Shown in pieces: positions 17,451-24,938 of a DNA stretch of 64,000 nt. This stretch comes from Geodermatophilus sp. DSM 44513. Lineage in GTDB: Bacteria; Actinomycetota; Actinomycetes; Mycobacteriales; Geodermatophilaceae. Made by a program: the position numbers and the translations under genes. Location of the stretch: the NCBI RefSeq assembly GCF_032460525.1, contig NZ_CP135963.1, forward strand, positions 3,906,001-3,970,000, given 5' to 3'. The stretch's first letter is position 1. Every line of letters starts with the position of its first letter. Below the pieces are notes generated by a model, which was given only the letters and a program-made list of their open reading frames with translations, was not told the DNA's origin and made no database searches.

Positions 17451-17482
17451 TCTTTGGGACGGCGCGTCCGGGCGGTCGCCGG

Positions 17483-17488
17483 TAGGGT
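17483..17488 (+). promoter_or_regulatory. -10 box upstream of nhaA
   Basis: TAGGGT lies 69 nt before the nhaA ATG, giving an untranslated leader of about 60 nt. No strong -35 was seen. Confidence 0.4.
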
Positions 17489-17557
17489 CCTCCGACAGGT
17501 GCGCCGGGAAGTCTGGTCGGCAGTCGATCGACCGACCCCAACTCCGGAGCCGCCCCG

Positions 17558-18943
17558 ATGCCTTCCACGTCCACCGCCCGGCTCTTCGGCCGCGGTACCT
17601 GGGCCGAGACCAGCCGGGTCACCGACATCCTGCGCAAGGAGACCGTCGGCGGCGCCCTGCTGCTGGCCGCGGCGGCCGTCGCGCTGGCGTGGGCCAACTC
17701 GCCGTGGGGTGCGGCCTACGAGGCGCTGCGCGACACCGTGGTGGGCCCCGCCTCGCTGCACCTGGACCTGACCCTCGGCACCTGGGCGGCCGACGGGCTG
17801 CTCGCCGTCTTCTTCTTCGTGGCCGGTCTGGAGCTCAAGCGCGAGTTCGTCGCCGGCGACCTGCGCGACCCCCGCCGGGCGGCGCTGCCGATCGCCGCGG
17901 CCGTGGGCGGCATGGCCGTGCCGGCCCTGTTCTACGTGCTGCTCAACCTCGGCCGGGACGACGGGGCCCTGCGCGGGTGGGCCGTCCCGTCGGCCACCGA
18001 CATCGCCTTCGCCCTCGCCGTCCTGGCGGTGATCAGCACGCACCTGCCGGCCGCGCTGCGCACCTTCCTGCTCACCCTGGCCGTGGTCGACGACCTGCTG
18101 GCGATCCTGGTCATCGCGGTCTTCTACACCGAGGAGCTGTCGGTCGGGTTCCTGCTGCTCTCGCTCGTGCCGCTGGCGGTGTTCGGCCTGCTGGTGCAGA
18201 AGCGGATCCGGTCGTGGTGGCTGCTGCTGCCGCTGGCCGCCGTCACGTGGGTGCTGATGCACGAGTCCGGGGTGCACGCCACCGTCGCCGGGGTGCTGCT
18301 CGCCTTCACCGTGCCCGTGGTGCGCAGCGAGGCGGCCGGCGGTCCGGACGCCGGCCCGGGACTGGCCGAGCACTTCGAGCACCGGATCCGACCGATCTCG
18401 GCCGGCGTCGCGGTCCCGGTGTTCGCGTTCTTCTCCGCCGGCGTCGCGGTCGGGGGCGTGTCGGGCCTGCTCGAGTCGGTCACCGACAGCGTCGCCGTCG
18501 GCATCACCGTCGGCCTGGTGCTGGGCAAGGCCATCGGCATCACCGGGGCCACGTGGCTGGTCTCCCGGTTCACCCGCGCCGAGCTGGACAGCGAGCTCGG
18601 CTGGCCCGACGTCCTCGGCCTGTCGCTGCTCGGCGGCATCGGCTTCACCGTCTCGCTGCTGATCACCGAGCTGGCCTTCGGCATGGGCACGGAGACCTAC
18701 GAGCACGCCAAGGTCGGCATCCTGTCCGGCACCCTGCTCGCCGCGCTCCTGGCCGCGGTGATCCTGCGACTGCGCAACCGTCGCTACAAGCGGATCTACG
18801 AGGACGAGCGCGCCGACTTCGACCGCGACGGCATCCCGGACGTCTACCAGCGGGAGACCGTCGACGACCGCGCCGAGCACCGGCCCAGCTGGGAGGGCGC
18901 ACCCCCTCCCGGGCGCACCGCCGGCGGTTCCGCCGAGGGCTGA
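17558..18943 (+). CDS. nhaA: Na+/H+ antiporter NhaA
   Basis: NhaA extrudes Na+ (or Li+) in exchange for protons and controls pH and salt tolerance. The 461-residue protein has about 12 helices. The paired aspartates essential for ion exchange are in [19 protein letters not shown] near residue 170, and [15 protein letters not shown] precedes them. The core ends near residue 410. A hydrophilic tail follows with [12 protein letters not shown], resembling a D-x-D-x-D-G calcium-binding loop, then an acidic/Pro-rich end. The start has a CGGAG-type site about 9 nt upstream. Confidence 0.95.
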   Translation: MPSTSTARLFGRGTWAETSRVTDILRKETVGGALLLAAAAVALAWANSPWGAAYEALRDTVVGPASLHLDLTLGTWAADGLLAVFFFVAGLELKREFVAGDLRDPRRAALPIAAAVGGMAVPALFYVLLNLGRDDGALRGWAVPSATDIAFALAVLAVISTHLPAALRTFLLTLAVVDDLLAILVIAVFYTEELSVGFLLLSLVPLAVFGLLVQKRIRSWWLLLPLAAVTWVLMHESGVHATVAGVLLAFTVPVVRSEAAGGPDAGPGLAEHFEHRIRPISAGVAVPVFAFFSAGVAVGGVSGLLESVTDSVAVGITVGLVLGKAIGITGATWLVSRFTRAELDSELGWPDVLGLSLLGGIGFTVSLLITELAFGMGTETYEHAKVGILSGTLLAALLAAVILRLRNRRYKRIYEDERADFDRDGIPDVYQRETVDDRAEHRPSWEGAPPPGRTAGGSAEG

Positions 18944-18952
18944 ACAACGCCG

Positions 18953-18981
18953 TTGCCGACCTCTCCGAGGCGACGTACCGT
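18953..18981 (+). promoter_or_regulatory. Strong promoter of the structured leader
   Basis: TTGCCG (18953-18958), a 17-bp spacer and TACCGT (18976-18981) give a near-ideal promoter starting transcription near 18988, about 9 nt before a perfect AGGAGG (18997-19002). Confidence 0.7.
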
Positions 18982-19013
18982 CGGGGTACACGAGAGAGGA
19001 GGTGGTCCGAGAA

Positions 19014-19052
19014 TTGAATTCTTACCGGACTCGTGAGGTGGCTGTCCGCTAG
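19014..19052 (+). CDS. Micro-ORF in the structured leader (12 codons)
   Basis: TTG 19014 lies 11 nt after AGGAGGTG, a perfect Shine-Dalgarno, and encodes MNSYRTREVAVR (TTG read as Met) before TAG. A GTG at 19002 would add four residues but touches the ribosome site. I recall a similar short TREVA-type peptide in other actinobacterial leaders but cannot name the family. The 3' half lies within the closing stem of the RNA described at 19037-19149, so translation would alter folding. Confidence 0.45.
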   Translation: MNSYRTREVAVR

Positions 19053-19149
19053 CCGCCGTCCAGATGGGCCGCCCGTTCGGAGTGGAATCCGAACGCAGGC
19101 TCGATCGCCCGTCCGTCGTACGGCGGCGAGCGAGAACCGGACAGTCACC
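19037..19149 (+). promoter_or_regulatory. Nested-stem structured RNA leader
   Basis: Three nested helices are visible. A 12-bp closing stem (19037-19048 with 19138-19149; one G-U pair), an 8-bp stem GCCGCCGT/ACGGCGGC (19052-19059 with 19120-19127) and a 7-bp apical hairpin GTTCGGA/TCCGAAC (19075-19094). The micro-ORF stop lies between the outer two stems. This fits an attenuator or translation-controlled switch for the gene at 19323, or a small RNA. It does not match TPP, cobalamin, glycine, SAM or tmRNA consensus that I know. The whole gap 18944-19322 has no conventional gene. Confidence 0.6.
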
Positions 19150-19322
19150 CGACCCCCGGGCCGCCGACACTTGTCCAGTCGGCCCACGCGCTGCCTCTGG
19201 CCCCGCCAGGTGAGTCGCCGTGGAGCAGCCCGGGGGTCGTCCGTCCTCCGGAGAGGCCCCTGCTGACCACCGGCGACTCCCCTGGCGCCTGGGTCGCCGC
19301 CGGTCTCCGGCGGGACCGCACC

Positions 19323-19958
19323 GTGGCCTCGCTCGTGCCCCCGGTCTTCACGGCCTACGCCCGGGTGCTGCACCCCGCCGTGCGTTACGCCGGGGACGAC
19401 GACGTCGACGTCCGCTGGGACGAGGTCGCGGCCCACAACGGCACCACCGCCCACCGGCTGGTGCAGTGGCCGGCCCTGACCGGCTCGTGGGAGCACGTCG
19501 GCGAGGAGGACCAGCCCGGCGTCTGGAACGACAGCCCCGCCGAGGGCCACCTCGCCGCGCACGTCGCGGCAGCGCTGGCCGGCCTGCTCACCGGGTGGAC
19601 GACCACGCCGCAGGACTGCTGGTTCGGCTGGTGCACCGACGCCGCGACCGACGCGCCTGGTGGCGGCCCGTACCTGCGCCTGCCCGGCTGCGACCTGCGA
19701 CTGCGCCCCGGCCCGGTGACGCTGGCCGCGGCCAACTTCGCCCCCGAGCCGCGGGAGCAGAGCGCGGCGGTGTGGTGGCCGGCCGACCGCGCCTGGTTCG
19801 TCGCCACCGACCCGACCCTGATGAGCACCTACCTCGGCGGGCCCGACGGTGCCGTCGACGCCGTCCTGACCTCCCCGCTGGAGGCCCACCCGGCACAGCC
19901 GGAGGACCCGGTCGGCTTCGACGCCGATCGGGTCAACCCCGCGCCGTCGCGCTGGTGA
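19323..19958 (+). CDS. Conserved hypothetical protein
   Basis: A 211-residue soluble protein without a catalytic motif that I recognise. It starts ASLVPPVFTAYARVLHPAVR and has DCWFGWCTD near residue 100 and Trp-rich VWWPADRAWFVATDPTLMSTYLGG near 160. The reading frame stays open upstream with plausible sequence (TTGDSPGAWVAAGLRRDRTV) to a CTG at 19263 preceded by a GGAGAGG stretch, so the true N-terminus is probably 20 residues longer with a CTG start. It is the first gene after the structured leader and therefore the likeliest target of that leader. Confidence 0.7.
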   Translation: MASLVPPVFTAYARVLHPAVRYAGDDDVDVRWDEVAAHNGTTAHRLVQWPALTGSWEHVGEEDQPGVWNDSPAEGHLAAHVAAALAGLLTGWTTTPQDCWFGWCTDAATDAPGGGPYLRLPGCDLRLRPGPVTLAAANFAPEPREQSAAVWWPADRAWFVATDPTLMSTYLGGPDGAVDAVLTSPLEAHPAQPEDPVGFDADRVNPAPSRW

Positions 19959-19970
19959 CGTGCTGGAACG

Positions 19971-20030
19971 GCCTCCTGCAGGGGCCCCGCCGCGAGCCTG
20001 CGAGCGGTGAGGAGGACGGGGTCCTTCAGA
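19971..20030 (+). repeat. Intergenic palindromic repeat, copy 3
   Basis: CTCCTGCAGGGGCCCCGCCG with downstream GCGAGCGGTGAGGAGGAC and GGGTCCTTC repeats the core of copies 1 and 2. It lies between convergent genes and overlaps the last bases of the DUF885 gene. Confidence 0.65.
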
Positions 20031-21672
20031 GGACGGCGAGCTCCGCGGCGAGGTCGTCGAGGCCCAGCGAGCCCTGCGACAGGGCCGCCATGTGCCACGC
20101 CTTGGCGTCGAAGGCGTCCCCGTGGGCGCGGCGGGCGGCGTCTTGGCCGGCCAGCCACGCCCGCTCGCCGAGCTTGTAGCTGATCGCCTGGCCCGGCCAG
20201 CCCAGGTAGCGCACCAGCTCGCTGTCCAGGAAGGCGGCGTCGCGGCCGCAGTTCTCCCCGAAGAAGGCGCGCGCCAGCTCCGGCGTCCAGGGCTGCCCGC
20301 CGTGCCCGGCCAGCGCTCCGTCGGCGTCGTCCGGGACGGGCAGCCGCAGGTGCATGCCGATGTCGACGACCACCCGCACCGCGCGCATCTGCTGGGCGTC
20401 GAGGTACCCCAGCCGGTCGCCGGGGTCGGTGAGGAAGCCCAGCTCGTCCATCAGCCGCTCGGCGTACAGCGCCCAGCCCTCCACGTTCGCGCCCACCGAG
20501 CCCAGCGACGTCTGGTAGCTCGACAGCTGCCCGGACACGTACGCCCACTGGGCCAGCTGCAGGTGGTGGCCCGGGACGCCCTCGTGGTACCAGGTCGAGG
20601 TGAGGTCCCAGAGCGGGAAGCGGGTGCGGCCCAGGGTGGGCAGCCAGGTGCGGCCGGGGCGGGAGAAGTCCTGGGCGGGGCGGGTGTAGTACGGCGCGGC
20701 CGCGCTGCCCGGCGGGGCGATCATCGCCTCCACCCGGCGCACCGGCTCGGCCAGGTCGAAGTGCGTGCCGTCCAGCGCCGCGATCGCCTCGTCCATCATC
20801 GCCTGCAGCCGCTCCCGGACGGCCTCGACGCCCTCGACGGCGGGACCGTGCACGTCCAGCCAGCGCATCGCCTCCATCGGCGTCGCGCCGGCGAGCACGC
20901 GGCCGGCCTCGGCCCGCTGCTCGGCGAGGATCCGGCGGTGCTCGGCCCAGCCCCAGGCGTAGGCCTCCTCCAGCCCGCCCCCCGCGCCCAGGTCCGACCC
21001 GGTCGACCGGCGGGCGGCCAGCGCGTAGCGGTCGCGGCCGACGGCGTCCGGCGTCCCCTCGGTCTGCGGCAGGTAGACGTCGCGAAGGAAGTCGCGCACC
21101 CCGGCCACCGCGGCGTCGGCGGCCCGTGCGGCGGCCTCGAGCTCCCCGCGCAGGACGTCGGGGCCCCCGGCGGCGAACCCGGCGAAGTAGGGCCCGGCCA
21201 GCCACTCCTCCAGCTGCCCCACCACGGTGGCGACCTGCCGCGGCGCGGCGAACAGCCCGCGCCGGGCGCCCTCGGCCAGCGAGGCGGTGAACCCGCCGTA
21301 GGCCTCGGGCACCCGGGCCATCCGGCGGGCGACCACCGCCCAGTCGTCGTCGGTCGCCGTCGGCATGAGCAGGAAGACCTGGCGGACCGCGTGCACCGGG
21401 CTGGCCAGGTTCGACACCGCCCGCAGCCCCTCCCCCGCGTCGTGGGTGGCGAGCGCGGCGCCCAGCCGCTCGCGCAGCAGCCGGGCGCAGCGCCGCTCCA
21501 CGGGGTCGCCGTCCAGCGCCGGGTCGGCGGCCAGCACGCGGTCCAGCTCGGCGAGGGTGTCCCGGGCCAACTGCGCCTCGGCAGCCAGCCCGTCCGGGCC
21601 GAGGTCCGGCAGCCGGTCGTCGCCAGGACGGGTGCCCAGCGACGTGGCGACGATCGGGTCGAGGTCGCACAC
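20026..21672 (-). CDS. DUF885 family zinc metallopeptidase-like protein (5' end possibly frameshifted)
   Basis: A 548-residue DUF885 protein, a predicted zinc carboxypeptidase-like hydrolase. The metal motif STWYHEGVPGHHLQLAQ (H-E-x4-G-H-H) is near residue 370, and GWALYAERLMDELG near 425 supplies the conserved downstream Glu. The first in-frame start, GTG 21672, begins VCDLDPIVATSLG, yet family-like sequence (RQVADRHVDAV) continues upstream in frame with no start codon. A GTG at 21755 overlapping the nitrobindin stop (GTGA) is out of frame by one base, across two six-C runs. A homopolymer indel near 21702-21722 would join them. Confidence 0.85.
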   Translation of the reverse strand: MCDLDPIVATSLGTRPGDDRLPDLGPDGLAAEAQLARDTLAELDRVLAADPALDGDPVERRCARLLRERLGAALATHDAGEGLRAVSNLASPVHAVRQVFLLMPTATDDDWAVVARRMARVPEAYGGFTASLAEGARRGLFAAPRQVATVVGQLEEWLAGPYFAGFAAGGPDVLRGELEAAARAADAAVAGVRDFLRDVYLPQTEGTPDAVGRDRYALAARRSTGSDLGAGGGLEEAYAWGWAEHRRILAEQRAEAGRVLAGATPMEAMRWLDVHGPAVEGVEAVRERLQAMMDEAIAALDGTHFDLAEPVRRVEAMIAPPGSAAAPYYTRPAQDFSRPGRTWLPTLGRTRFPLWDLTSTWYHEGVPGHHLQLAQWAYVSGQLSSYQTSLGSVGANVEGWALYAERLMDELGFLTDPGDRLGYLDAQQMRAVRVVVDIGMHLRLPVPDDADGALAGHGGQPWTPELARAFFGENCGRDAAFLDSELVRYLGWPGQAISYKLGERAWLAGQDAARRAHGDAFDAKAWHMAALSQGSLGLDDLAAELAVL

Positions 21673-21751
21673 CGCGTCGACGTGGCGGTCGGCGACCTGG
21701 CGGGGGGTGGCCGGGCGGGGGGTGCGGGGCGGGCCGACGAGCCGGGCGTGC

Positions 21752-22297
21752 TCACCGGAGGCGCTCCAGCCGGGCGGACATGGTGGGCCGCAGCGGCCCG
21801 TCGGCGTCGGCGCGGTCGATCGCGTACATCAGGGCCCCCTCGACGATGCCGTAGAGCCGGACGGACCGGGACACGTCCGGGGCGTCCGGCGTGCGGGCGA
21901 GGACGTCGCTGGTGAGCTCCCAGCTGGTCGTCGTCCGGGCCCGCCCGACGTAGAGCTCGACGAGCCCGTCGGGGCTGGTCACCAGCAGCTCGACGTCGTC
22001 GCGGCCCCGCGGCCGCCAGAAGCCGGACTCGCGGACGGCGGGCCCGGCCACCCGTCCGTCGTCGGTCAGCCGCCAGGTGCGCGACTCGTAGGCCAGGAAG
22101 GCACGGCCGTCGTGGCCGAAGCGGGTCCACTGGCCGAAGCGGACGTCACCGGCCGACCCGGCCACCGCGCTGGTCATGACGCCCTCCCCGTGCCACTCCC
22201 CGAGCAGCGGGAGCACGGCGAGCAGCTCCTCGGAGACGTCCGGTCCGGAGCGGACGTCGACGGTGTCCGGGACCGGCAGCTCGGTGCCGCCGGTCAC
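21752..22297 (-). CDS. Nitrobindin-like heme-binding beta-barrel protein
   Basis: A 181-residue FABP-like protein (DUF1794/THAP4 C-domain). The family start LLGEWHGEG is near residue 32, followed by ESGFWRP near 90, which marks nitrobindins that bind ferric heme and react with NO or peroxynitrite. The heme-ligating His near the C-terminus cannot be confirmed here because the tail (MYAIDRADADGPLRPTMSARLERL) lacks an obvious one. GTG 22297 overlaps the preceding 34-residue ORF (GTGA). Its mycobacterial counterpart (Rv0813c, from memory) also neighbours sseC-cysA2. Confidence 0.85.
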   Translation of the reverse strand: MTGGTELPVPDTVDVRSGPDVSEELLAVLPLLGEWHGEGVMTSAVAGSAGDVRFGQWTRFGHDGRAFLAYESRTWRLTDDGRVAGPAVRESGFWRPRGRDDVELLVTSPDGLVELYVGRARTTTSWELTSDVLARTPDAPDVSRSVRLYGIVEGALMYAIDRADADGPLRPTMSARLERLR

Positions 22298-22398
22298 CGG
22301 CGGGTGTCCCGCGGACGGCGGGCGAGCCGGACGGCGCCGTAGCCGCAGCCGAGTGCCCCGAGCGACGTCAGGGCGACGAGGACCCAGGCGGAGACCAT
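22294..22398 (-). CDS. 34-residue single-pass membrane micro-protein
   Basis: The ORF encodes one membrane helix (VSAWVLVALTSLGALGCGYG) followed by a basic tail (RLARRPRDTRR). ATG 22398 lies exactly 7 nt after TACGGT (22406-22411), the leaderless layout, and its TGA overlaps the nitrobindin GTG. Promoter placement and stop-start coupling make it a real gene despite its size. Function unknown; it may anchor something at the membrane or simply couple nitrobindin translation. Confidence 0.65.
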   Translation of the reverse strand: MVSAWVLVALTSLGALGCGYGAVRLARRPRDTRR

Positions 22399-22470
22399 GC
22401 GCCCCACCGTAGGACCCGCGTCACCGGCCACGCGCGGGCGGTCGCGGGGGCGTCCGGGGAGGATGGTGTC

Positions 22471-23226
22471 GTGCCGTTCACCGGGAGCCACCCGGCCGCG
22501 GTGCTGCCGTTCCTGCGGACGCCGCTGCCCGCCTCGGCCCTCGTCGCCGGCAGCGTCGCGCCCGACGTCCCGTTCTACCTCCCCGTCGCGCTGCCCTGGG
22601 CGACGCACACCGCGCTCGCCGTCGTCACCGTCGACCTGCTGCTCGCCGTCCTGGTCTGGGCGCTGTGGCACGCGCTGCTGGCCCCGGCCGCACTGGCCGC
22701 CGCGCCGGCCGGGGCGCGCGGCCGGCTGGCCGGGGTGCCGGTCGGGCTGCGCCGGCGGCTGCGCTCGGCGCGGGACGCCGTCCTGCTCGTGGTCGCGCTG
22801 CTCCTCGGTGCGGGCCTGCACGTGCTGGTCGACGAGTTCACCCACCCCGGCCGCTGGGGTGCCGAGCACCTCGCCGTCCTGGCCGGGGACTGGGGACCGC
22901 TGTCGGCCGTGCGCTGGCTGGACCACACTGGCACCGTCCTCGGGGCGGTGGCGCTGCTGGCGTGGCTGGGCCGGTGGTGGCGGCGCACGCCGGCCGTCCC
23001 CGTGCCGGCCCGGCCGCGGTGGTGGCTGCCGTGGGCGGTGATCGCCACCGCCGGGCTCGCGGGTGGCCTGAGTGCGACGGCGGGCGCACCGGACCTGCGC
23101 TCGGCGGCGGTGGCCGCCGCCTTCCGGGGCGGGGGCGTCGTGCTCGGGGTGTCGGTCGTGCTGGCCCTCGCCGGCGTCCGGGCGGGACGGCGCTGGGCCG
23201 CGGCCGGTGGGCGACCACCCGGGTGA
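22471..23226 (+). CDS. DUF4184 family membrane protein
   Basis: A 251-residue integral membrane protein with about six helices. It starts with the DUF4184 signature MPFTGSHPAAVLPFLR and has GSVAPDVPFYLP and ALLLGAGLHVLVDEFTHPGRWG, whose conserved Asp/His suggest a metal-dependent hydrolase-like site (the family resembles membrane-bound YdjM-type proteins). Substrate unknown. It is divergent from the nitrobindin operon. Confidence 0.85.
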   Translation: MPFTGSHPAAVLPFLRTPLPASALVAGSVAPDVPFYLPVALPWATHTALAVVTVDLLLAVLVWALWHALLAPAALAAAPAGARGRLAGVPVGLRRRLRSARDAVLLVVALLLGAGLHVLVDEFTHPGRWGAEHLAVLAGDWGPLSAVRWLDHTGTVLGAVALLAWLGRWWRRTPAVPVPARPRWWLPWAVIATAGLAGGLSATAGAPDLRSAAVAAAFRGGGVVLGVSVVLALAGVRAGRRWAAAGGRPPG

Positions 23227-23285
23227 GCGGGCCGGCCGTGGGGCAGGCTGACGGGTCCGGTGGAGTGCGGGGAGGGAGGCGGCGG

Positions 23286-24938
23286 GTGGGTGCACCAGCG
23301 TCCGGCGACGGGGACGACGTCCTCCGCGACGTGGAGACGCGGCTGGCCCGCACGCTCGACCGCTACGAGCGGGTGCTGGCCAACGTCGCCGACGGCATCT
23401 ACGGCCTGGACGCCACCGGACGCGTGGAGTTCGTCAACCCGGCCGCGGTGCGCCTCACCGGTCACCCCGCGCAGACCCAGGTCGGCCGTGACCAGCACGG
23501 GCTGATCCACGGCCACCGGCTCGACGGCTCGCCGTACCCGCGGCAGGAGTGCCCGGTCTGGCGGGCGCTGCGGACCGGGCGGACGACGGCCGCCGACACC
23601 GAGGTCTTCTGGCACCGCGACGGCACGCCCGTGCCGGTGGAGCTGATCGCCGTCCCGACCGTCGAGGACGGCACGGTGACCGGTGTCGTCGTCTCCTTCC
23701 GGGACCTCACCGACCGACTGACCGCCCTGCGGCAGGCCGAGGAGCTGCGGCGGGTGACCGAGCGGGCCGCGGCGCAGCGCGCACTGTCCGACCGGCTGCA
23801 GCAGGTGCTGCTCACCCCGCCGCCGCGACCGGAGCGGCTCGAGGTCGCGGTGCGGTACCGCCCGGCCGAGCACGGGGCGCAGGTCGGCGGCGACTGGTAC
23901 GACGCGTTCCTGCAACCCGACGGCGCGGCGGTGCTCGTCATCGGGGACGTCGTGGGGCACGACAGCGACGCGGCCGCGGCCATGGGCCAGCTGCGCGGGC
24001 TGCTGCGGGCGCTGGCCTACGACGCCGACGAGCCCCCGTCGGTCACCCTGTCGCGCACCGAGCACGCCGCCCGCGGGCTGGCGGTCAGCACCCTGGCCAC
24101 GGTGCTGCTGGCCCGTGTCGACCAGCTCCCGGACCCCACCGGTGCCCGTTCCCTGCGGTGGAGCAGCGCCGGCCACCTGCCGCCGGTGCTGCTGGCTCCG
24201 GACGGCACCTCGACGCTGCTCGAGACCCGGCCGGACCTGATGTTCGGCATCGACCCCGGCACGCGGCGGGCCGACCACACCGCCGGGCTGCCGGACGGCG
24301 CCACCCTGCTGCTGGTCACCGACGGGCTGGTCGAGCGGCGGGGCAGCGACCTGGACGAGGGCCTGGCCGCCCTGCAGGAGGCGCTGCGCGACCTCGGCCG
24401 GTCACCCCTGGAGGAGCTCTGCGACACCCTGCTGGCGCGGGTGCTGACCACGCCGGCGACCGACGACGTCGCGCTGGTCGCCGTCCGGGGCCGTCCTGGC
24501 CCACCGGAACGGGTCCCGGCTCCCGACCGGCGGTGGGAGCCGGGACCCGCGGGGCCGGCCGACCTGGTGGGCGGTGGACTACGGGATGACGACGGTGGTC
24601 TCGTTCAGGCCGACGTCGGCCCCGAGCACCCGCTCACCCCGGCCGACGGGGGCCAGCGAGCGCAGCTTCCAGGTGCCCGGAGCGGCGAAGAAGCGGAACT
24701 CCCCCTCCGGACTGGTGACCACCTCGGCGGTGAACTCGTCGGTGGCGTCGAGCAGGCGCACGTAGGCGCCGGCGACCGGGGCGCCGTCGTGCCAGACCTG
24801 ACCCTGGATCACCGTCTGGGTGTCCAGGTCGACACCCTTGAGCGCACCGCCCTGCTTCGGGGCGCCGCACACGGTCAGGCGCCCTTCTCGATCGGGACGC
24901 CGACCAGCGAGCCGTACTCGGTCCACGAGCCGTCGTAG
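23286..24938 (+). CDS. PAS domain PP2C-type (RsbU/SpoIIE) serine phosphatase
   Basis: The N-terminal PAS domain (about residues 25-150: YERVLANVADGIYGLDATGRVEFVN, VVSFRDLTDR) precedes a short helix and a SpoIIE/PP2C domain (about 170-400) with AQVGGDWYDAF, IGDVVGHDSDAAA, TDGLVERR and DDVALVAVRG. Such proteins dephosphorylate anti-anti-sigma factors in partner-switching stress circuits. GTG 23286 has GGGAGG upstream. After residue about 403 the frame stays open for 147 more codons across a strong terminator hairpin and antisense through sseC. A frameshift would instead stop at 24589, so the C-terminal extension is doubtful. Confidence 0.82.
   Translation: MGAPASGDGDDVLRDVETRLARTLDRYERVLANVADGIYGLDATGRVEFVNPAAVRLTGHPAQTQVGRDQHGLIHGHRLDGSPYPRQECPVWRALRTGRTTAADTEVFWHRDGTPVPVELIAVPTVEDGTVTGVVVSFRDLTDRLTALRQAEELRRVTERAAAQRALSDRLQQVLLTPPPRPERLEVAVRYRPAEHGAQVGGDWYDAFLQPDGAAVLVIGDVVGHDSDAAAAMGQLRGLLRALAYDADEPPSVTLSRTEHAARGLAVSTLATVLLARVDQLPDPTGARSLRWSSAGHLPPVLLAPDGTSTLLETRPDLMFGIDPGTRRADHTAGLPDGATLLLVTDGLVERRGSDLDEGLAALQEALRDLGRSPLEELCDTLLARVLTTPATDDVALVAVRGRPGPPERVPAPDRRWEPGPAGPADLVGGGLRDDDGGLVQADVGPEHPLTPADGGQRAQLPGARSGEEAELPLRTGDHLGGELVGGVEQAHVGAGDRGAVVPDLTLDHRLGVQVDTLERTALLRGAAHGQAPFSIGTPTSEPYSVHEPS
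24510..24549. terminator. 15-bp bidirectional terminator hairpin
   Basis: Arms CGGGTCCCGGCTCCC and GGGAGCCGGGACCCG pair perfectly around a 10-nt loop. It lies between the end of the PP2C domain and the convergent sseC stop (24579), where a shared terminator is expected. Confidence 0.8.
24579..24872 (-). CDS. sseC: SseC-type DUF1416 protein
   Basis: A 97-residue DUF1416 protein with a carboxypeptidase-regulatory-like beta-sandwich (VIQGQVWHDGAPVAGAYVRLLDATDEF, FRFFAAPGTWKLRSLAP). The N-terminal VCGAPKQGG holds a Cys at position 2 and its GTG start is 2 nt after the cysA2 stop. In mycobacteria sseC always travels with cysA2, suggesting a partner in sulfur transfer. Coupled downstream of the same cysteine leader. 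Confidence 0.88.
   Translation of the reverse strand: MCGAPKQGGALKGVDLDTQTVIQGQVWHDGAPVAGAYVRLLDATDEFTAEVVTSPEGEFRFFAAPGTWKLRSLAPVGRGERVLGADVGLNETTVVIP

Noticed and set aside
18988..19150. Known riboswitch or tmRNA/6S RNA at the structured leader
   Set aside because: No TPP, cobalamin, SAM, glycine or tmRNA tag consensus is visible, so I left it unnamed.
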